Shown here: positions 1-8,075 of the stretch, in pieces
How positions within the stretch are numbered: the first letter of the stretch is position 1
Layout of the letters: every line of letters starts with the position of its first letter
From: Aeromonas caviae
GTDB lineage: Bacteria > Pseudomonadota > Gammaproteobacteria > Enterobacterales > Aeromonadaceae
Direction of reading: 5' to 3'
Length of the DNA stretch: 64,000 nt
Assembly: GCF_000819785.1 (NCBI RefSeq)
Contig: NZ_CDBK01000042.1
Coordinates: forward strand, 59,235-123,234
Made by a program: the position numbers and the translations under genes
Notes under the pieces: generated by a model
The model's input: the letters and a program-made list of their open reading frames with translations, nothing else
Told to the model about the DNA's origin: nothing
The model's database searches: none

Positions 1-1
1 C

Positions 2-454
2 CTTTTCGAGACCTACATCCACAGCGATGCAGATGTGATGGTCGAGCAGGATGAACTCACCGACGAACTGAGCCGGGCCGGTTTCGACAAGGACGAGATC
101 GAGAAAGCGCTCAACTGGCTGGAGCGACTGGCCAACCTGCACGACAGCGAGCGGGAAGTCTATGTCACCGCAAGCCAGCAGGGCTCTATGCGGATCTATG
201 CGCCGCAGGAGCTTGTTCGCCTCAGTACTGAATGTCGCGGTTTCCTGCTGTTCCTGGAGCAGGCGCAAGTGCTGAATGCCGAAACCCGTGAAATCTGCAT
301 CGAACGGTTGCTCGAGCTGGACAAGCCGGACATCGAGCTGGACGATCTGAAGTGGGTCGTCATGATGGTGCTGTTCAATGTGCCAGGCAGCGAAAACGCC
401 TACCAGCAGATGGAAGAGCTGGTGTTTGACGAGTCGGACGGCGTCATCCACTGA
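2..454 (+). CDS. smg: Smg family protein (DUF494), 5' truncated by window edge
   Basis: The frame is open from base 2 and begins LFETYIHSD, which matches the residues after the first few of E. coli Smg, so only about seven N-terminal residues are missing. The GTG at 35 and ATG at 38 are internal codons, not the start. The C-terminal half (CRGFLLFLEQ, then DDLKWVVMMVLFN, then AYQQMEELVF) is the most conserved part of the family. Smg is a small, acidic, helical cytoplasmic protein of unknown biochemical role, usually encoded next to dprA. Here it is followed by yrdD, tsaC, hemF and aroE, as in the E. coli yrd cluster. Confidence 0.93.
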   Translation, partial: LFETYIHSDADVMVEQDELTDELSRAGFDKDEIEKALNWLERLANLHDSEREVYVTASQQGSMRIYAPQELVRLSTECRGFLLFLEQAQVLNAETREICIERLLELDKPDIELDDLKWVVMMVLFNVPGSENAYQQMEELVFDESDGVIH

Positions 455-509
455 CAGCCCGGTGCCGCGCTGGTAGAATTCAGGCCATCTGGATTTCAAG
501 GCGCGGCCC

Positions 510-1067
510 ATGTCAAAGATCGATCACCACCTCTTCTCTGCCCACGAACATGCCTTCGAGCGCGAGCCGTGCCCGCAGTGTGGTGCTGAACTGGTGATCC
601 GCCAGGGCAAACACGGTCCCTTCCTTGGTTGTTCAGCCTATCCAGCTTGCGATTACATTCGCTCCCTCACCCCCTCTGGCCGCGATATAGAGAAAGTGCT
701 CGAGGGGTCGTCCTGTCCGGATTGTGGCCATCCACTGGCCATCAAGAAGGGTCGTTACGGTCTGTTTGTGGGATGTACCCAGTACCCGGCCTGTCAGCAT
801 ATCGAATCCCTTCAGGAGAGTGACGATACCCAAATCCTCTGCCCGGAGTGTGGTAAAGGTCATCTGGTGAGCCGCACGTCCCGTTATGGCAAACAGTTCT
901 ACTCGTGTGACGCCTATCCTCACTGCAAGTATGTGGTGAATGACAAGCCGGTTCCCATGCCCTGTCCCGAGTGTGGCTGGGGCATCATGATCGAGAAGAA
1001 GGTGCGGGGAAACCTGCGCTGGGTCTGCCCGCAAAAGAAATGCTCCCACCAGATTGAGCGGGTATAA
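510..1067 (+). CDS. yrdD: Topoisomerase I C-terminal zinc-finger-like protein YrdD
   Basis: This 185-residue protein consists almost entirely of four zinc-ribbon modules of the kind found at the C-terminus of type IA topoisomerases. The cysteine sets are C21/C24/C41/C47, C69/C72/C89/C95, C111/C114/C133/C139 and C152/C155/C173/C178. There is no topoisomerase catalytic domain and no active-site tyrosine region, so it is not an enzyme fragment but the stand-alone YrdD family (E. coli 180 residues). Single-stranded nucleic acid binding is the likely activity, inferred from the fold. It lies 55 bp after smg on the same strand, upstream of tsaC. Confidence 0.93.
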   Translation: MSKIDHHLFSAHEHAFEREPCPQCGAELVIRQGKHGPFLGCSAYPACDYIRSLTPSGRDIEKVLEGSSCPDCGHPLAIKKGRYGLFVGCTQYPACQHIESLQESDDTQILCPECGKGHLVSRTSRYGKQFYSCDAYPHCKYVVNDKPVPMPCPECGWGIMIEKKVRGNLRWVCPQKKCSHQIERV

Positions 1068-1345
1068 TCTCGCCGCCCATGATCAGGCAGGCGGATTGCT
1101 GGTCAGCGTGAGGTTGTGAGCCGATGCGCATCGCCCAACTTGCCTTGATCCTGACCTGATCGCCATCTCAAACTCCCTGCGGTTGCTCGGTTCACTGATG
1201 CACGCAAGCGTCTGAGCCGAAATGCATGACTGAAGAGGAGCAGGGATATAGCCCATATCGCAGCAGTGATGGCCCCGATGCCGTCATGTCGGTTCAACAT
1301 ACAATCCAGTGATGAGAGGCGGCAGCGTGGCTGTCGCATGTGCCT

Positions 1346-1906
1346 ATGCCAAATGAATTTGAACAAGCGGTTGCCGCCCTTCAAGGAGAAGGGGTTATCG
1401 CCTATGCCACCGAAGCCGTGTTTGGTCTGGGGTGTGATCCTGATTCCGAAGCCGCCGTGCAGCGGCTGCTGGCCATCAAGCAGCGGCCGGTGGAGAAGGG
1501 ATTGATCCTGATCGCGGCAGATCTGGCGCAATTGCAGGACTACATCGACTTGAGCCAGCTCAGCGATGAGCAGCTTGCTCGCGTGCAGGCGAGCTGGCCT
1601 GGTCCCTTCACCTGGATCATGCCCGCTCGCGCGACGACGCCGTCCTGGTTGACCGGTCAGTTCGAGACCCTGGCGGTGCGGGTCACAGGCCATCCCCAGG
1701 TGCAAGGGCTTTGCCGGGCATTTGGCAAACCGCTGGTGTCCACCAGTGCCAATCTCACCGGTGAGGAGCCCGCTCGCCGGGTGGCTGATATTGGCGATCT
1801 GCTGGCAAGCCAGCTGGCTTACATTCTGCCCGGCGAAGTCGGGGGGCAAGCCAACCCGTCCGAAATCAAGGACGCCCGCACCGGGGCCATCATTCGCCCA
1901 TCCTGA
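1346..1906 (+). CDS. tsaC: Threonylcarbamoyl-AMP synthase TsaC (YrdC/RimN)
   Basis: The enzyme makes threonylcarbamoyl-AMP from threonine, bicarbonate and ATP, the first step of t6A37 modification of tRNAs that read ANN codons. The sequence shows YrdC-fold signatures: [14 protein letters not shown] near the N-terminus, [13 protein letters not shown], the [11 protein letters not shown] nucleotide-binding segment, and [10 protein letters not shown] near the end. At about 186 residues it is the short TsaC form without the Sua5 extension. I chose ATG 1346; an in-frame GTG at 1340 is equally possible because no clear ribosome binding site separates them. A 278-bp gap separates it from yrdD, so it may have its own promoter. 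Confidence 0.93.
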   Translation: MPNEFEQAVAALQGEGVIAYATEAVFGLGCDPDSEAAVQRLLAIKQRPVEKGLILIAADLAQLQDYIDLSQLSDEQLARVQASWPGPFTWIMPARATTPSWLTGQFETLAVRVTGHPQVQGLCRAFGKPLVSTSANLTGEEPARRVADIGDLLASQLAYILPGEVGGQANPSEIKDARTGAIIRPS

Positions 1907-1952
1907 GTTGGGCACGGCCCTGTTTCATGCAGGTTGTGCGATGAGGTCATGA

Positions 1953-2915
<963 letters not shown>

Positions 2916-2918
2916 CCA

Positions 2919-2946
2919 GAGGGGCCATGATGGCCCCTTCTTATTG
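2919..2946 (+). terminator. Hairpin after hemF
   Basis: GGGGCCA and TGGCCCC form a compact stem with a 3-nt loop, starting 5 bp after the hemF stop and followed by the T-rich stretch TTCTTATT. The tract is interrupted, so this may be partial termination or attenuation before aroE. Confidence 0.55.
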
Positions 2947-3018
2947 GTCGATATTCGGCTTGTTCCTTCATGAGAAAACCCGTTAAATCGGGATATTGCC
3001 CTCAAAAGGAACGCCTTG

Positions 3019-3840
3019 ATGGATCGTTATCTGGTTTTTGGCCACCCCGTGCGCCACAGCAAATCTCCCTTCATTCATACCCTGTTTGCCAGGCAGACCC
3101 AGCAAGAGCTGGAGTATGGTCTGGCAGAACCGGCCGTCGATGAGTTTGCCAGCGCTCTGAACCACTTCTTCGCCGAAGGAGGGAAGGGGTGCAACGTGAC
3201 CGTACCTTTCAAGGAGCAAGCCTTCGTGCTGGTGGCGCGGCTGAGCCCCAGGGCCAAGCGGGCGGGAGCGGTCAACACCATCAAACTGACTGATGATGGC
3301 GTGCTGCTGGGTGACAATACCGACGGCGCCGGGCTGGTCGCCGATCTCAAGGCTCACGGAGTGAACCTTGCCGGTAGCAGGATCCTGCTTCTGGGAGCTG
3401 GTGGCGCAGCTCGTGGCGCCCTGGCCCCCCTGCTGGCGGAAGCACCGGGCGAGATCGTTGTGGTCAACCGTACCCATGCCAAGGCGGAACAGTTGGCTGT
3501 GGAATTCAGGGATCTGGGCAGCATCACGGCTCAATCCTATGAACAGCTGGTGGGGCCGTTCGATCTCATCATCAATTCCACCTCAGCCAGTCTGCAAGGT
3601 GAGTTGCCACCTTTGGCGCCAACCCTCATCCACCCGGACATCGCGATCTACGACATGATGTATGGCGCAACGGACACAGCCTTCATCGGCTGGGCCAAAC
3701 AACATGGCGCGCGCCATACCATGGATGGATTGGGCATGCTGGTCGAACAGGCTGCGGAGGCTTTTACCGTATGGCGAGGGATCCGGCCCGGCACCAAGCA
3801 GGTATTGAGAGAGTTGCAGCGCAATCTGGGCGTCGTGTGA
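3019..3840 (+). CDS. aroE: Shikimate 5-dehydrogenase (NADP+)
   Basis: AroE reduces 3-dehydroshikimate to shikimate with NADPH in the chorismate pathway. The 273-residue protein has the substrate site near the N-terminus ([12 protein letters not shown]), the catalytic lysine segment [11 protein letters not shown], the glycine-rich dinucleotide loop GAGGAARGA, and NRTHAKAE, whose NRT suits NADP preference. The C-terminal [12 protein letters not shown] motif is also present. ATG 3019 has AGGA eight bases upstream; the TTG just before it is less likely. It follows hemF with a ~100-bp gap containing a hairpin. Confidence 0.97.
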   Translation: MDRYLVFGHPVRHSKSPFIHTLFARQTQQELEYGLAEPAVDEFASALNHFFAEGGKGCNVTVPFKEQAFVLVARLSPRAKRAGAVNTIKLTDDGVLLGDNTDGAGLVADLKAHGVNLAGSRILLLGAGGAARGALAPLLAEAPGEIVVVNRTHAKAEQLAVEFRDLGSITAQSYEQLVGPFDLIINSTSASLQGELPPLAPTLIHPDIAIYDMMYGATDTAFIGWAKQHGARHTMDGLGMLVEQAAEAFTVWRGIRPGTKQVLRELQRNLGVV

Positions 3841-4139
3841 ACCAGCTAGTGTGCTCTATTGGGCTGTCGGCAGATCTGATGTAGAGATTCTGCATCGCTG
3901 GATAGGGGGCATCCATCAGGATGCGGCACGACACGTGTGACGTGAAACGGTTGTTCTGTGGTGGGGGTGTGGCAGAACAGGCACCATTTTATAAAATCAT
4001 TATCTAACAATAAGTTACTTTTAATTTGCCGTAGCACGCAGAATTTTTTTTGAGTTTTTTCTCAAAGCAGCGGAACTTCTGTAACGGACTGCTGACTAAC
4101 TGGATAGTTGAGGAAGTGCTAGCTAGTCACCTTTATAAC
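3841..4139. other. AT-rich non-coding region after aroE, contents unassigned
   Basis: No plausible coding sequence was found. From about 3975 it becomes strongly AT-rich (runs at 3987-4023 and 4042-4060), which would suit a promoter for whatever transcript ends at the terminator at 4141-4168. An imperfect hairpin (GTTCTG paired with CAGAAC) lies around 3950-3980. I see no rRNA or tRNA sequence. Confidence 0.4.
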
Positions 4140-4140
4140 T

Positions 4141-4168
4141 CCCCGGTATTCGTACTGGGGATTTTTTT
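4141..4168 (+). terminator. Orphan intrinsic terminator with TTCG loop
   Basis: CCCCGGTA and TACTGGGG form an 8-bp stem (one G-U pair) around a TTCG tetraloop, followed by ATTTTTTT. The nearest upstream gene, aroE, ends 300 bp earlier, so it may terminate aroE read-through or an unidentified small RNA starting between about 4030 and 4110. Confidence 0.75.
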
Positions 4169-4233
4169 ATCTGCATGAAAATTATGAATATTTTTTCTTT
4201 TTCCTACCCTTGAAATTAAATTACATAAATTAC

Positions 4234-4262
4234 TTTCACTTTCTGCTGCTTTGCTGTACAGT
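4234..4262 (+). promoter_or_regulatory. Putative spf promoter
   Basis: A -35-like TTTCAC (4234-4239) and a -10-like TACAGT (4257-4262) are 17 bp apart, 8 bp before the conserved Spot 42 5' end. A CRP site would be expected from E. coli; none is clear here. Confidence 0.5.
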
Positions 4263-4269
4263 TGTCGGC

Positions 4270-4373
4270 GTAGGGTACAGAGGTAAGATGTTCTATCTTT
4301 CAGACCTTTTATTTCACGTAATTGAATGTGGCTGAATAGCAGCCCCGATGAGTCATCGTCGGGGCGTTTTTTT
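4270..4373 (+). ncRNA. spf: Spot 42 small regulatory RNA
   Basis: The 5' two-thirds (4270-4320) is nearly base-for-base the E. coli Spot 42 RNA: it begins GTAGGGTACAGAGGTAAGAT, continues through TTCTATCTTTCAGACC and reaches TTTCACGTAATTG. The RNA ends in a strong terminator: GCCCCGATGA pairs with TCGTCGGGGC, followed by GTTTTTTT. Length is about 104 nt against 109 in E. coli. Spot 42 is an Hfq-dependent sRNA that represses secondary carbon-source genes and is itself repressed by CRP-cAMP in enterics. Position next to engB matches E. coli polA-spf-yihA, but polA is not on the other side here; aroE is. Confidence 0.96.
4342..4373 (+). terminator. Spot 42 intrinsic terminator
   Basis: Ten-bp stem with a GTCA loop and a seven-T tract; part of the Spot 42 transcript and its likely Hfq-binding 3' end. 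Confidence 0.9.
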
Positions 4374-4397
4374 ATGCGCAACATTTAGAGTAAATGC

Positions 4398-4425
4398 TTT
4401 AATTGTTGTCGTTCTTTGTTAGAAT
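4398..4425 (+). promoter_or_regulatory. Putative promoter of second sRNA
   Basis: A near-consensus -10 TAGAAT (4420-4425) is preceded 16 bp upstream by TTTAAT. It lies directly downstream of the Spot 42 terminator and about 80 bp before another complete terminator. Confidence 0.45.
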
Positions 4426-4431
4426 GAAGGC

Positions 4432-4540
4432 GTTTCTTGAGGAAAACCAATCGTCTTTGTTCTCGAGAACTCGCTTTTTCCCAAATTTTTGAACTCATTT
4501 CTTCAGGCCGGTTTGCAATGGCAAGACCGGCCTCATTTTT
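4432..4540 (+). ncRNA. Candidate small RNA downstream of spf
   Basis: A self-contained transcription unit follows Spot 42 on the same strand: a promoter-like element at 4398-4425, about 75 nt without a credible reading frame, then a strong terminator at 4505-4539 (GGCCGGT pairs with ACCGGCC, an inner TTGC/GCAA stem, then CATTTTT). The 5' part contains GAGGAAAACC and a CTCGAGAACTCG segment that could expose unpaired seed sequence. I do not recognise it as a named family. Vibrionaceae are reported to carry a second sRNA near spf, so a homolog is possible. The 5' end is an estimate from the -10 element. Confidence 0.55.
4505..4539 (+). terminator. Terminator of the candidate sRNA
   Basis: A long GC-rich stem (outer GGCCGGT/ACCGGCC, inner TTGC/GCAA) followed by TTTTT. 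It has no coding sequence upstream on this strand back to aroE. Confidence 0.85.
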
Positions 4541-4822
4541 ATCCCTATATTGCCTCACCGTGTAATTAAATTTCAGTTTCGTTTGTTACAGCCTTCAATT
4601 CTGATTTTTTACTCGATATCCATGAAAACGGTATCAGGTTGATGATTAGTTAATTCTTTTCGCGTCTAAACATGCTATCAGTATGATTTAAATATATTTT
4701 TTGAGGTTTTTCTTCAGAGGTGGCGAAGGCGGGGAGGGAGGGCTCGGAGATGGGGGGATCATGAAAGCCTTTCAATCAGCGGAGGTCCAACTCCGCCAAT
4801 TGCAGCCAGGGAGAGGAGTCGT
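4541..4822. other. Non-coding stretch between sRNA unit and engB
   Basis: AT-rich up to about 4715, then suddenly G-rich on the plus strand, with four G-runs at 4731-4757. Small hairpins occur at 4779-4796 (GCGGAG/CTCCGC) and around the engB stop (GAGGAG/CTCCTC, 4812-4830). Neither has a T-tract on the minus strand, so the engB terminator is not certain. Confidence 0.4.
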
Positions 4823-5476
4823 TTACTCCTCGTTCTGATTATCTTCGTCGTCTACCTGGGCGTTGTCTGCTTCGGACAGGTACCAGCCGCTCAGGGTCTG
4901 GGCCAGCTTCTCGACGCCGATATTGGTCAGAGAAGAGAATGCTTCAACCTGGATCTGCGGGCCCAGTTCTGCCACCGCCTGACGAACCTTGATCACCTGG
5001 TTGTTGCGGGGCCCCGGGCTTAACTTGTCCGCCTTGGTCAGCAACAGCATCACCGGCAGTTCACGGTGTGAACTCCATTCCAGCATGTTCATGTCGGTTT
5101 CCTTGAGCGGATGGCGGATGTCCATCAGGATCACCAGCCCTTTCAGGGACTCCCGTCGTTGCAGGTATTCAGCCAGTGACTTTTGCCACTTGAGCTTCAT
5201 TTCCAGCGGAACCTGGGCATATCCATAGCCGGGCAAGTCGACCAGGCGTTTGCCCGGTTCCAGCTCAAACAGGTTGATCAGCTGAGTACGGCCAGGGGTC
5301 TTACTGGTACGTGCCAGGTTCTTGTGTTTGGTCAAGGTATTCAATGCAGACGACTTGCCAGCGTTGGAACGACCGGCAAACGCAATCTCGACACCCCCAT
5401 CATTTGGCAGGTGGCGGATGTCGGGTGCGCTGGTCACAAAATGCACCTTATTGAAATTCAGAGTTTGTGTATCCAA
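4823..5476 (-). CDS. engB: Ribosome biogenesis GTP-binding protein EngB (YihA/YsxC)
   Basis: EngB is an essential small GTPase that acts in late 50S subunit assembly. The 217-residue protein has G1 GRSNAGKSS, the switch region [10 protein letters not shown]3 DLPGYGYA and G4 TKAD, plus an acidic tail rich in D, E and N that is typical of gammaproteobacterial members. The start is the unusual codon TTG at 5476: it is preceded by GGGGA at suitable spacing, and the protein then begins [19 protein letters not shown], matching E. coli YihA. No alternative ATG exists before the G1 motif. It is transcribed toward spf and diverges from the cytochrome c4 gene. Confidence 0.96.
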   Translation of the reverse strand: MDTQTLNFNKVHFVTSAPDIRHLPNDGGVEIAFAGRSNAGKSSALNTLTKHKNLARTSKTPGRTQLINLFELEPGKRLVDLPGYGYAQVPLEMKLKWQKSLAEYLQRRESLKGLVILMDIRHPLKETDMNMLEWSSHRELPVMLLLTKADKLSPGPRNNQVIKVRQAVAELGPQIQVEAFSSLTNIGVEKLAQTLSGWYLSEADNAQVDDEDNQNEE

Positions 5477-5619
5477 CGTAAATTCCCCATAGAGATAGAG
5501 GGTTATAGAGTTACTTTTTTGTGAAATAGTGTAAAATGGCGTCGCTTGAACGCGTTTATTTTAACATGCCTTCAGCGGCATGGGATCTGGAAGCCTAATA
5601 ACGAGAAAGTTGGAACGCC

Positions 5620-6237
5620 ATGAAGAACCTAGTCATTACACTTGCTCTGATGGTTGGCGTAACTGGGATGGCACAAGCCAAGGGCGATGCCGCTGCGGGA
5701 CAAACCAAGGCTGCCGTCTGTGCGGCCTGTCATGGACCGGACGGCAACAGCCCAGTCGACATGTATCCCAAGATTGCTGGTCAGCACGCATCATATATCA
5801 AAAAACAATTAGTTGAACTGAAGGCTGCAGCTTCTGGCCAAACTGGTCGGGTTGCGCCCGTCATGGGACCTATGGCGTTGCCGTTGTCCGAGCAGGATAT
5901 GGACGATCTTGCCGCCTATTTCTCCAGCCAGAAGGTGACGCCGGTTGCCGTGCCCGATGATGTGGTTGCCGCAGGCAAGGCGCTTTATATGGGGGGGGAC
6001 ATGGAGCGAGGCCTGGCCGCCTGTACCGCCTGTCATGGCCCACGGGGTTCCGGCGTCGAGCAAGCGAAGTATCCCAGCCTGTCAGGGCAGCATCCCGCCT
6101 ATATCAAGGCCCAGCTCAGCGCTTTTCGTTCGGCGACCCGCGACAACGATCCCAATGGCATGATGCGGGATGTGGCCAAGAAGCTGACGGATCAGGACAT
6201 CGAGGCGCTCTCCAAGTATGTGGCGGGGCTTCACTGA
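5620..6237 (+). CDS. Periplasmic di-heme cytochrome c4
   Basis: A 205-residue exported protein with a clean signal peptide (residues 1-20, cleavage after AQA) and two class I cytochrome c domains in tandem. Heme-binding motifs are CAACH (34-38) and CTACH (135-139). Methionine axial ligands are probably in VMGPM (about 81-85) and GMM (180-182). Length and the two-domain repeat fit cytochrome c4, an electron carrier between the bc1 complex and cbb3-type oxidases. It diverges from engB across 143 bp and ends at a strong terminator. Confidence 0.95.
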   Translation: MKNLVITLALMVGVTGMAQAKGDAAAGQTKAAVCAACHGPDGNSPVDMYPKIAGQHASYIKKQLVELKAAASGQTGRVAPVMGPMALPLSEQDMDDLAAYFSSQKVTPVAVPDDVVAAGKALYMGGDMERGLAACTACHGPRGSGVEQAKYPSLSGQHPAYIKAQLSAFRSATRDNDPNGMMRDVAKKLTDQDIEALSKYVAGLH

Positions 6238-6261
6238 TATAGCCTGTTAGTTATCTTGTTG

Positions 6262-6299
6262 AAAAGAACAGGGAACCATTGTGTTCCCTGTTCTTTTTT
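6262..6299 (+). terminator. Terminator after cytochrome c4
   Basis: AAGAACAGGGAAC pairs with GTTCCCTGTTCTT around a short loop, followed by TTTT; begins 24 bp after the stop codon. Confidence 0.9.
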
Positions 6300-6336
6300 G
6301 AGGTTGTAGCGATCGCCCGTAAACAGCCTGCATTGC

Positions 6337-6354
6337 TGTAAGAGATCTTCTATA
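6337..6354 (+). promoter_or_regulatory. GacA/UvrY/VarA-type upstream activating box
   Basis: TGTAAGAGATCTTCTATA resembles the imperfect palindrome upstream of csrB and rsm RNA genes (TGTAAG-N6-CTTACA; E. coli csrB has a GAGATCTC core). The left half-site is perfect and the right half matches 3 of 6. It lies about 120-130 bp before the likely 5' end of the Csr RNA. Confidence 0.6.
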
Positions 6355-6410
6355 TACGGGGCTGGTCGTGTCTGAAAGATTGCTCATGTATATTTAATTA
6401 TTTTTTGTTT

Positions 6411-6422
6411 TTCAATGAATTA
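6411..6422 (+). promoter_or_regulatory. IHF-like site upstream of the Csr RNA
   Basis: TTCAATGAATTA has one mismatch to the core WATCAANNNNTTR and sits in an AT-rich tract (6388-6435) between the GacA-type box and the RNA. IHF bending between these elements is known for several csr/rsm promoters; here it is inferred. Confidence 0.4.
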
Positions 6423-6469
6423 AGAAATAAAAAATCACTTTGTACCAGTTCGAAATGTGCTTTGGTTGA

Positions 6470-6832
6470 TTGAGTCATCCAGCGAAGAAGTTACAGTAGG
6501 CAGCAAGGATTGGCCGGAGAGAGGGTGCAAGACCCGTCTTCGGTTTGACAGGATGTCGGCTCGGAGCATGCGATGAGCAATAGATGCAAAAAGCCAGGAT
6601 GGTGACCGCCAGGGATGAGCGGGGCTGCGGGAGGCAACCACCCCGATGGGAGACAGGATGTCGCCGGTTTGGGTTAGACAAACAAACACACGCACACTCA
6701 GGACTGGTCAATAAGGATCAGGATGATCCAACGAAATGATGCGCCGTGGTTCGCCCAGGGATAAGGCGATTGGCTACCAGGGAATGGAACTCGCATGATG
6801 GAAAAAGGCAGCTTCGGCTGCCTTTTTTCTAT
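6470..6832 (+). ncRNA. CsrB/CsrC-family RNA that sequesters CsrA
   Basis: About 16 GGA motifs occur between 6507 and 6802, several in the loop-type contexts CAGGATG (6549-6555, 6654-6660), CCAGGATGG and AGGGATGAG. The terminator at 6802-6829 follows. GGA in small hairpin loops is the CsrA-binding signature. No reading frame is plausible. The location between engB and yihI is where E. coli carries csrC. An AAGGATTG followed by CAAGACCCG also echoes E. coli CsrC. By family knowledge the RNA titrates CsrA and links carbon metabolism, motility and virulence to the BarA/UvrY system. The 5' end is not resolved (6440-6500 possible); the length estimate of about 360 nt fits the family. Confidence 0.88.
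6802..6829 (+). terminator. Terminator of the Csr RNA
   Basis: GGCAGC and GCTGCC pair around a TTCG loop, with AAAAA before and TTTTTT after, resembling the terminator layout of E. coli csrC. Confidence 0.92.
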
Positions 6833-7037
6833 TGGGTCATTAACCCGCCAAGACATTCTGTGTCAAAATACCAGCAACATGCCCAGAGGATGCCGATCCT
6901 GCGGTGTTCAGCGACCCAACGTGGTCGAATTGGTGCGGGATCCCACTCTTGTTCCATATTTACTGTTCCCCGCTTCAGCATCCTCCCCGGACGACACGCT
7001 CCGGGGGTTTCCATTCAGTTATTTGTCGGAGTCATTC

Positions 7038-7619
7038 ATGTCGGCCAAACAACCCAACCGCAAGCCTACCGGCAAGCGCAAAGAATCAGATGCCAGTGCC
7101 CAGGAAGGTCGTGAGCGCAAGCGCGCCGCCAAGCGCAAGGGCCTGAAGGCGGGCTCCCGCCAACAGGTCGAGCAGGCGGGCAAAAAGAGCGGCTCCAAGC
7201 AGGCCAAGGATCCACGCATCGGCTCTCGCAAGCCCATCGCGCTGATTGCCGACGAGAAGGGTAGCAAGCCGGTGGCGACCAAGCCTGCGAAAGAGAAGCG
7301 GGTGGTGATGACCCCCGAGCAGGAGCTGGCGTCCATCGAGAATGATGATCGCCTCAATGCTTTGCTGGATCGTCTGGATGCCGGTGAAACCCTGGAGGCC
7401 GCAGAGCAGGCATGGGTCGATCAGCGGGTTGACCGTTATCAGGAGCTGATGGACGAGCTCGGTATCATCGACAACGACGATGACGAAGATGGCGACATGG
7501 ATTTTGATGATGCCGATTTTGACGAGCCGAGTCAGCCTGCCTCCGAAGAGGAGCTGTGGGAACGTTTCTCTCAGGCAGACTACCAGCCTGAAGCCAAACC
7601 CGAGCCGAAGAAAAAGTGA
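7038..7619 (+). CDS. yihI: Der GTPase-activating protein YihI
   Basis: YihI stimulates the GTPase Der (EngA) and so modulates 50S assembly. The 193-residue protein is very polar. It has a lysine/arginine-rich N-terminal half (RERKRAAKRKGLKAGSR), the conserved central KDPRIGSRKPI, the helical LNALLDRLDAGETLEAAEQ segment, and an acidic tail with DDDEDGDMDFDD. ATG 7038 was chosen because GGAG lies six bases upstream and the protein then matches E. coli YihI; a longer frame reaching 6795 would run into the Csr RNA. It overlaps the next gene by one base. Confidence 0.94.
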   Translation: MSAKQPNRKPTGKRKESDASAQEGRERKRAAKRKGLKAGSRQQVEQAGKKSGSKQAKDPRIGSRKPIALIADEKGSKPVATKPAKEKRVVMTPEQELASIENDDRLNALLDRLDAGETLEAAEQAWVDQRVDRYQELMDELGIIDNDDDEDGDMDFDDADFDEPSQPASEEELWERFSQADYQPEAKPEPKKK

Positions 7620-8071
7620 TGAGTGGATGGATGCTGGCCGCCCTGCTGGGTGGCCTGTTTTTGCTGGGGCTGGCCGTCTATGCCGGCACCCTGATGGCGC
7701 GTCTCAAACGCCAGCAAGAGATGCAGCAGCACGCCATTACGGCCCGCAACGAGCGGATCCTGGAGAGTGTCAGGGTGATCGCCCACGCGGTACGAGATGG
7801 TCAGTGCGACTACTCGGAAGGTGCCATCCGGCTGACCAATCTGCTGGATGCCTTGCAAATAAAGGGGGGCCGCGCCTTTGCCACCGAGTTCCCGGGGCTC
7901 TACGGCCTCTATGAGAAGGTGAAGGAGATGCCGACCCATGAGGCGAGGCGGGCACTCAAGCGCAATGAAGTGATGAAGATGGATCTCGAACGCAGCGGCT
8001 ACGAGGCCGAGCTGGAGGCGCAGATCCTTGAGGATGTCGCCAGACTGAAGGATTTTCAGTTAAGCCGGTGA
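7619..8071 (+). CDS. DUF2489 family membrane-anchored protein
   Basis: A 150-residue protein with one N-terminal transmembrane helix (about residues 4-24, LAALLGGLFLLGLAVYAG) followed by a charged, helical cytoplasmic domain. Conserved segments of the family are ARNERILESVRVIAHAV and a C-terminal RNEVMKMD. The start ATG overlaps the yihI stop (TGATG) and hemN starts 4 bp after its stop, so the three genes are almost surely translationally coupled. Function is unknown. Its neighbours suggest nothing specific beyond co-transcription with a ribosome-assembly factor and an anaerobic heme enzyme. Confidence 0.85.
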   Translation: MSGWMLAALLGGLFLLGLAVYAGTLMARLKRQQEMQQHAITARNERILESVRVIAHAVRDGQCDYSEGAIRLTNLLDALQIKGGRAFATEFPGLYGLYEKVKEMPTHEARRALKRNEVMKMDLERSGYEAELEAQILEDVARLKDFQLSR

Positions 8072-8075
8072 GCCC

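Noticed and set aside
1068..1345. Possible gene or regulatory RNA between yrdD and tsaC
   Set aside because: No coding frame with a start signal, no hairpin-T-tract and no recognisable promoter; treated as plain intergenic DNA.
3841..4140. Residual rRNA operon or tRNA between aroE and spf
   Set aside because: No 16S, 23S, 5S or tRNA-like sequence could be recognised, so it is kept only as a hypothesis for the breakpoint.
4133..4384. An 83-codon minus-strand open frame over the Spot 42 gene
   Set aside because: The plus strand matches Spot 42 RNA closely and its terminator; the peptide has no start-site signal or family resemblance.
4779..4830. Two small hairpins as engB terminators
   Set aside because: Neither has a T-tract on the minus strand; not strong enough to list as terminators.
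6435..7037. Several open frames of 61-122 codons in both strands across the Csr RNA region
   Set aside because: GGA motifs and the terminator explain the sequence. None has a convincing ribosome site, and the in-frame extension of yihI to 6795 would start inside the terminator region.
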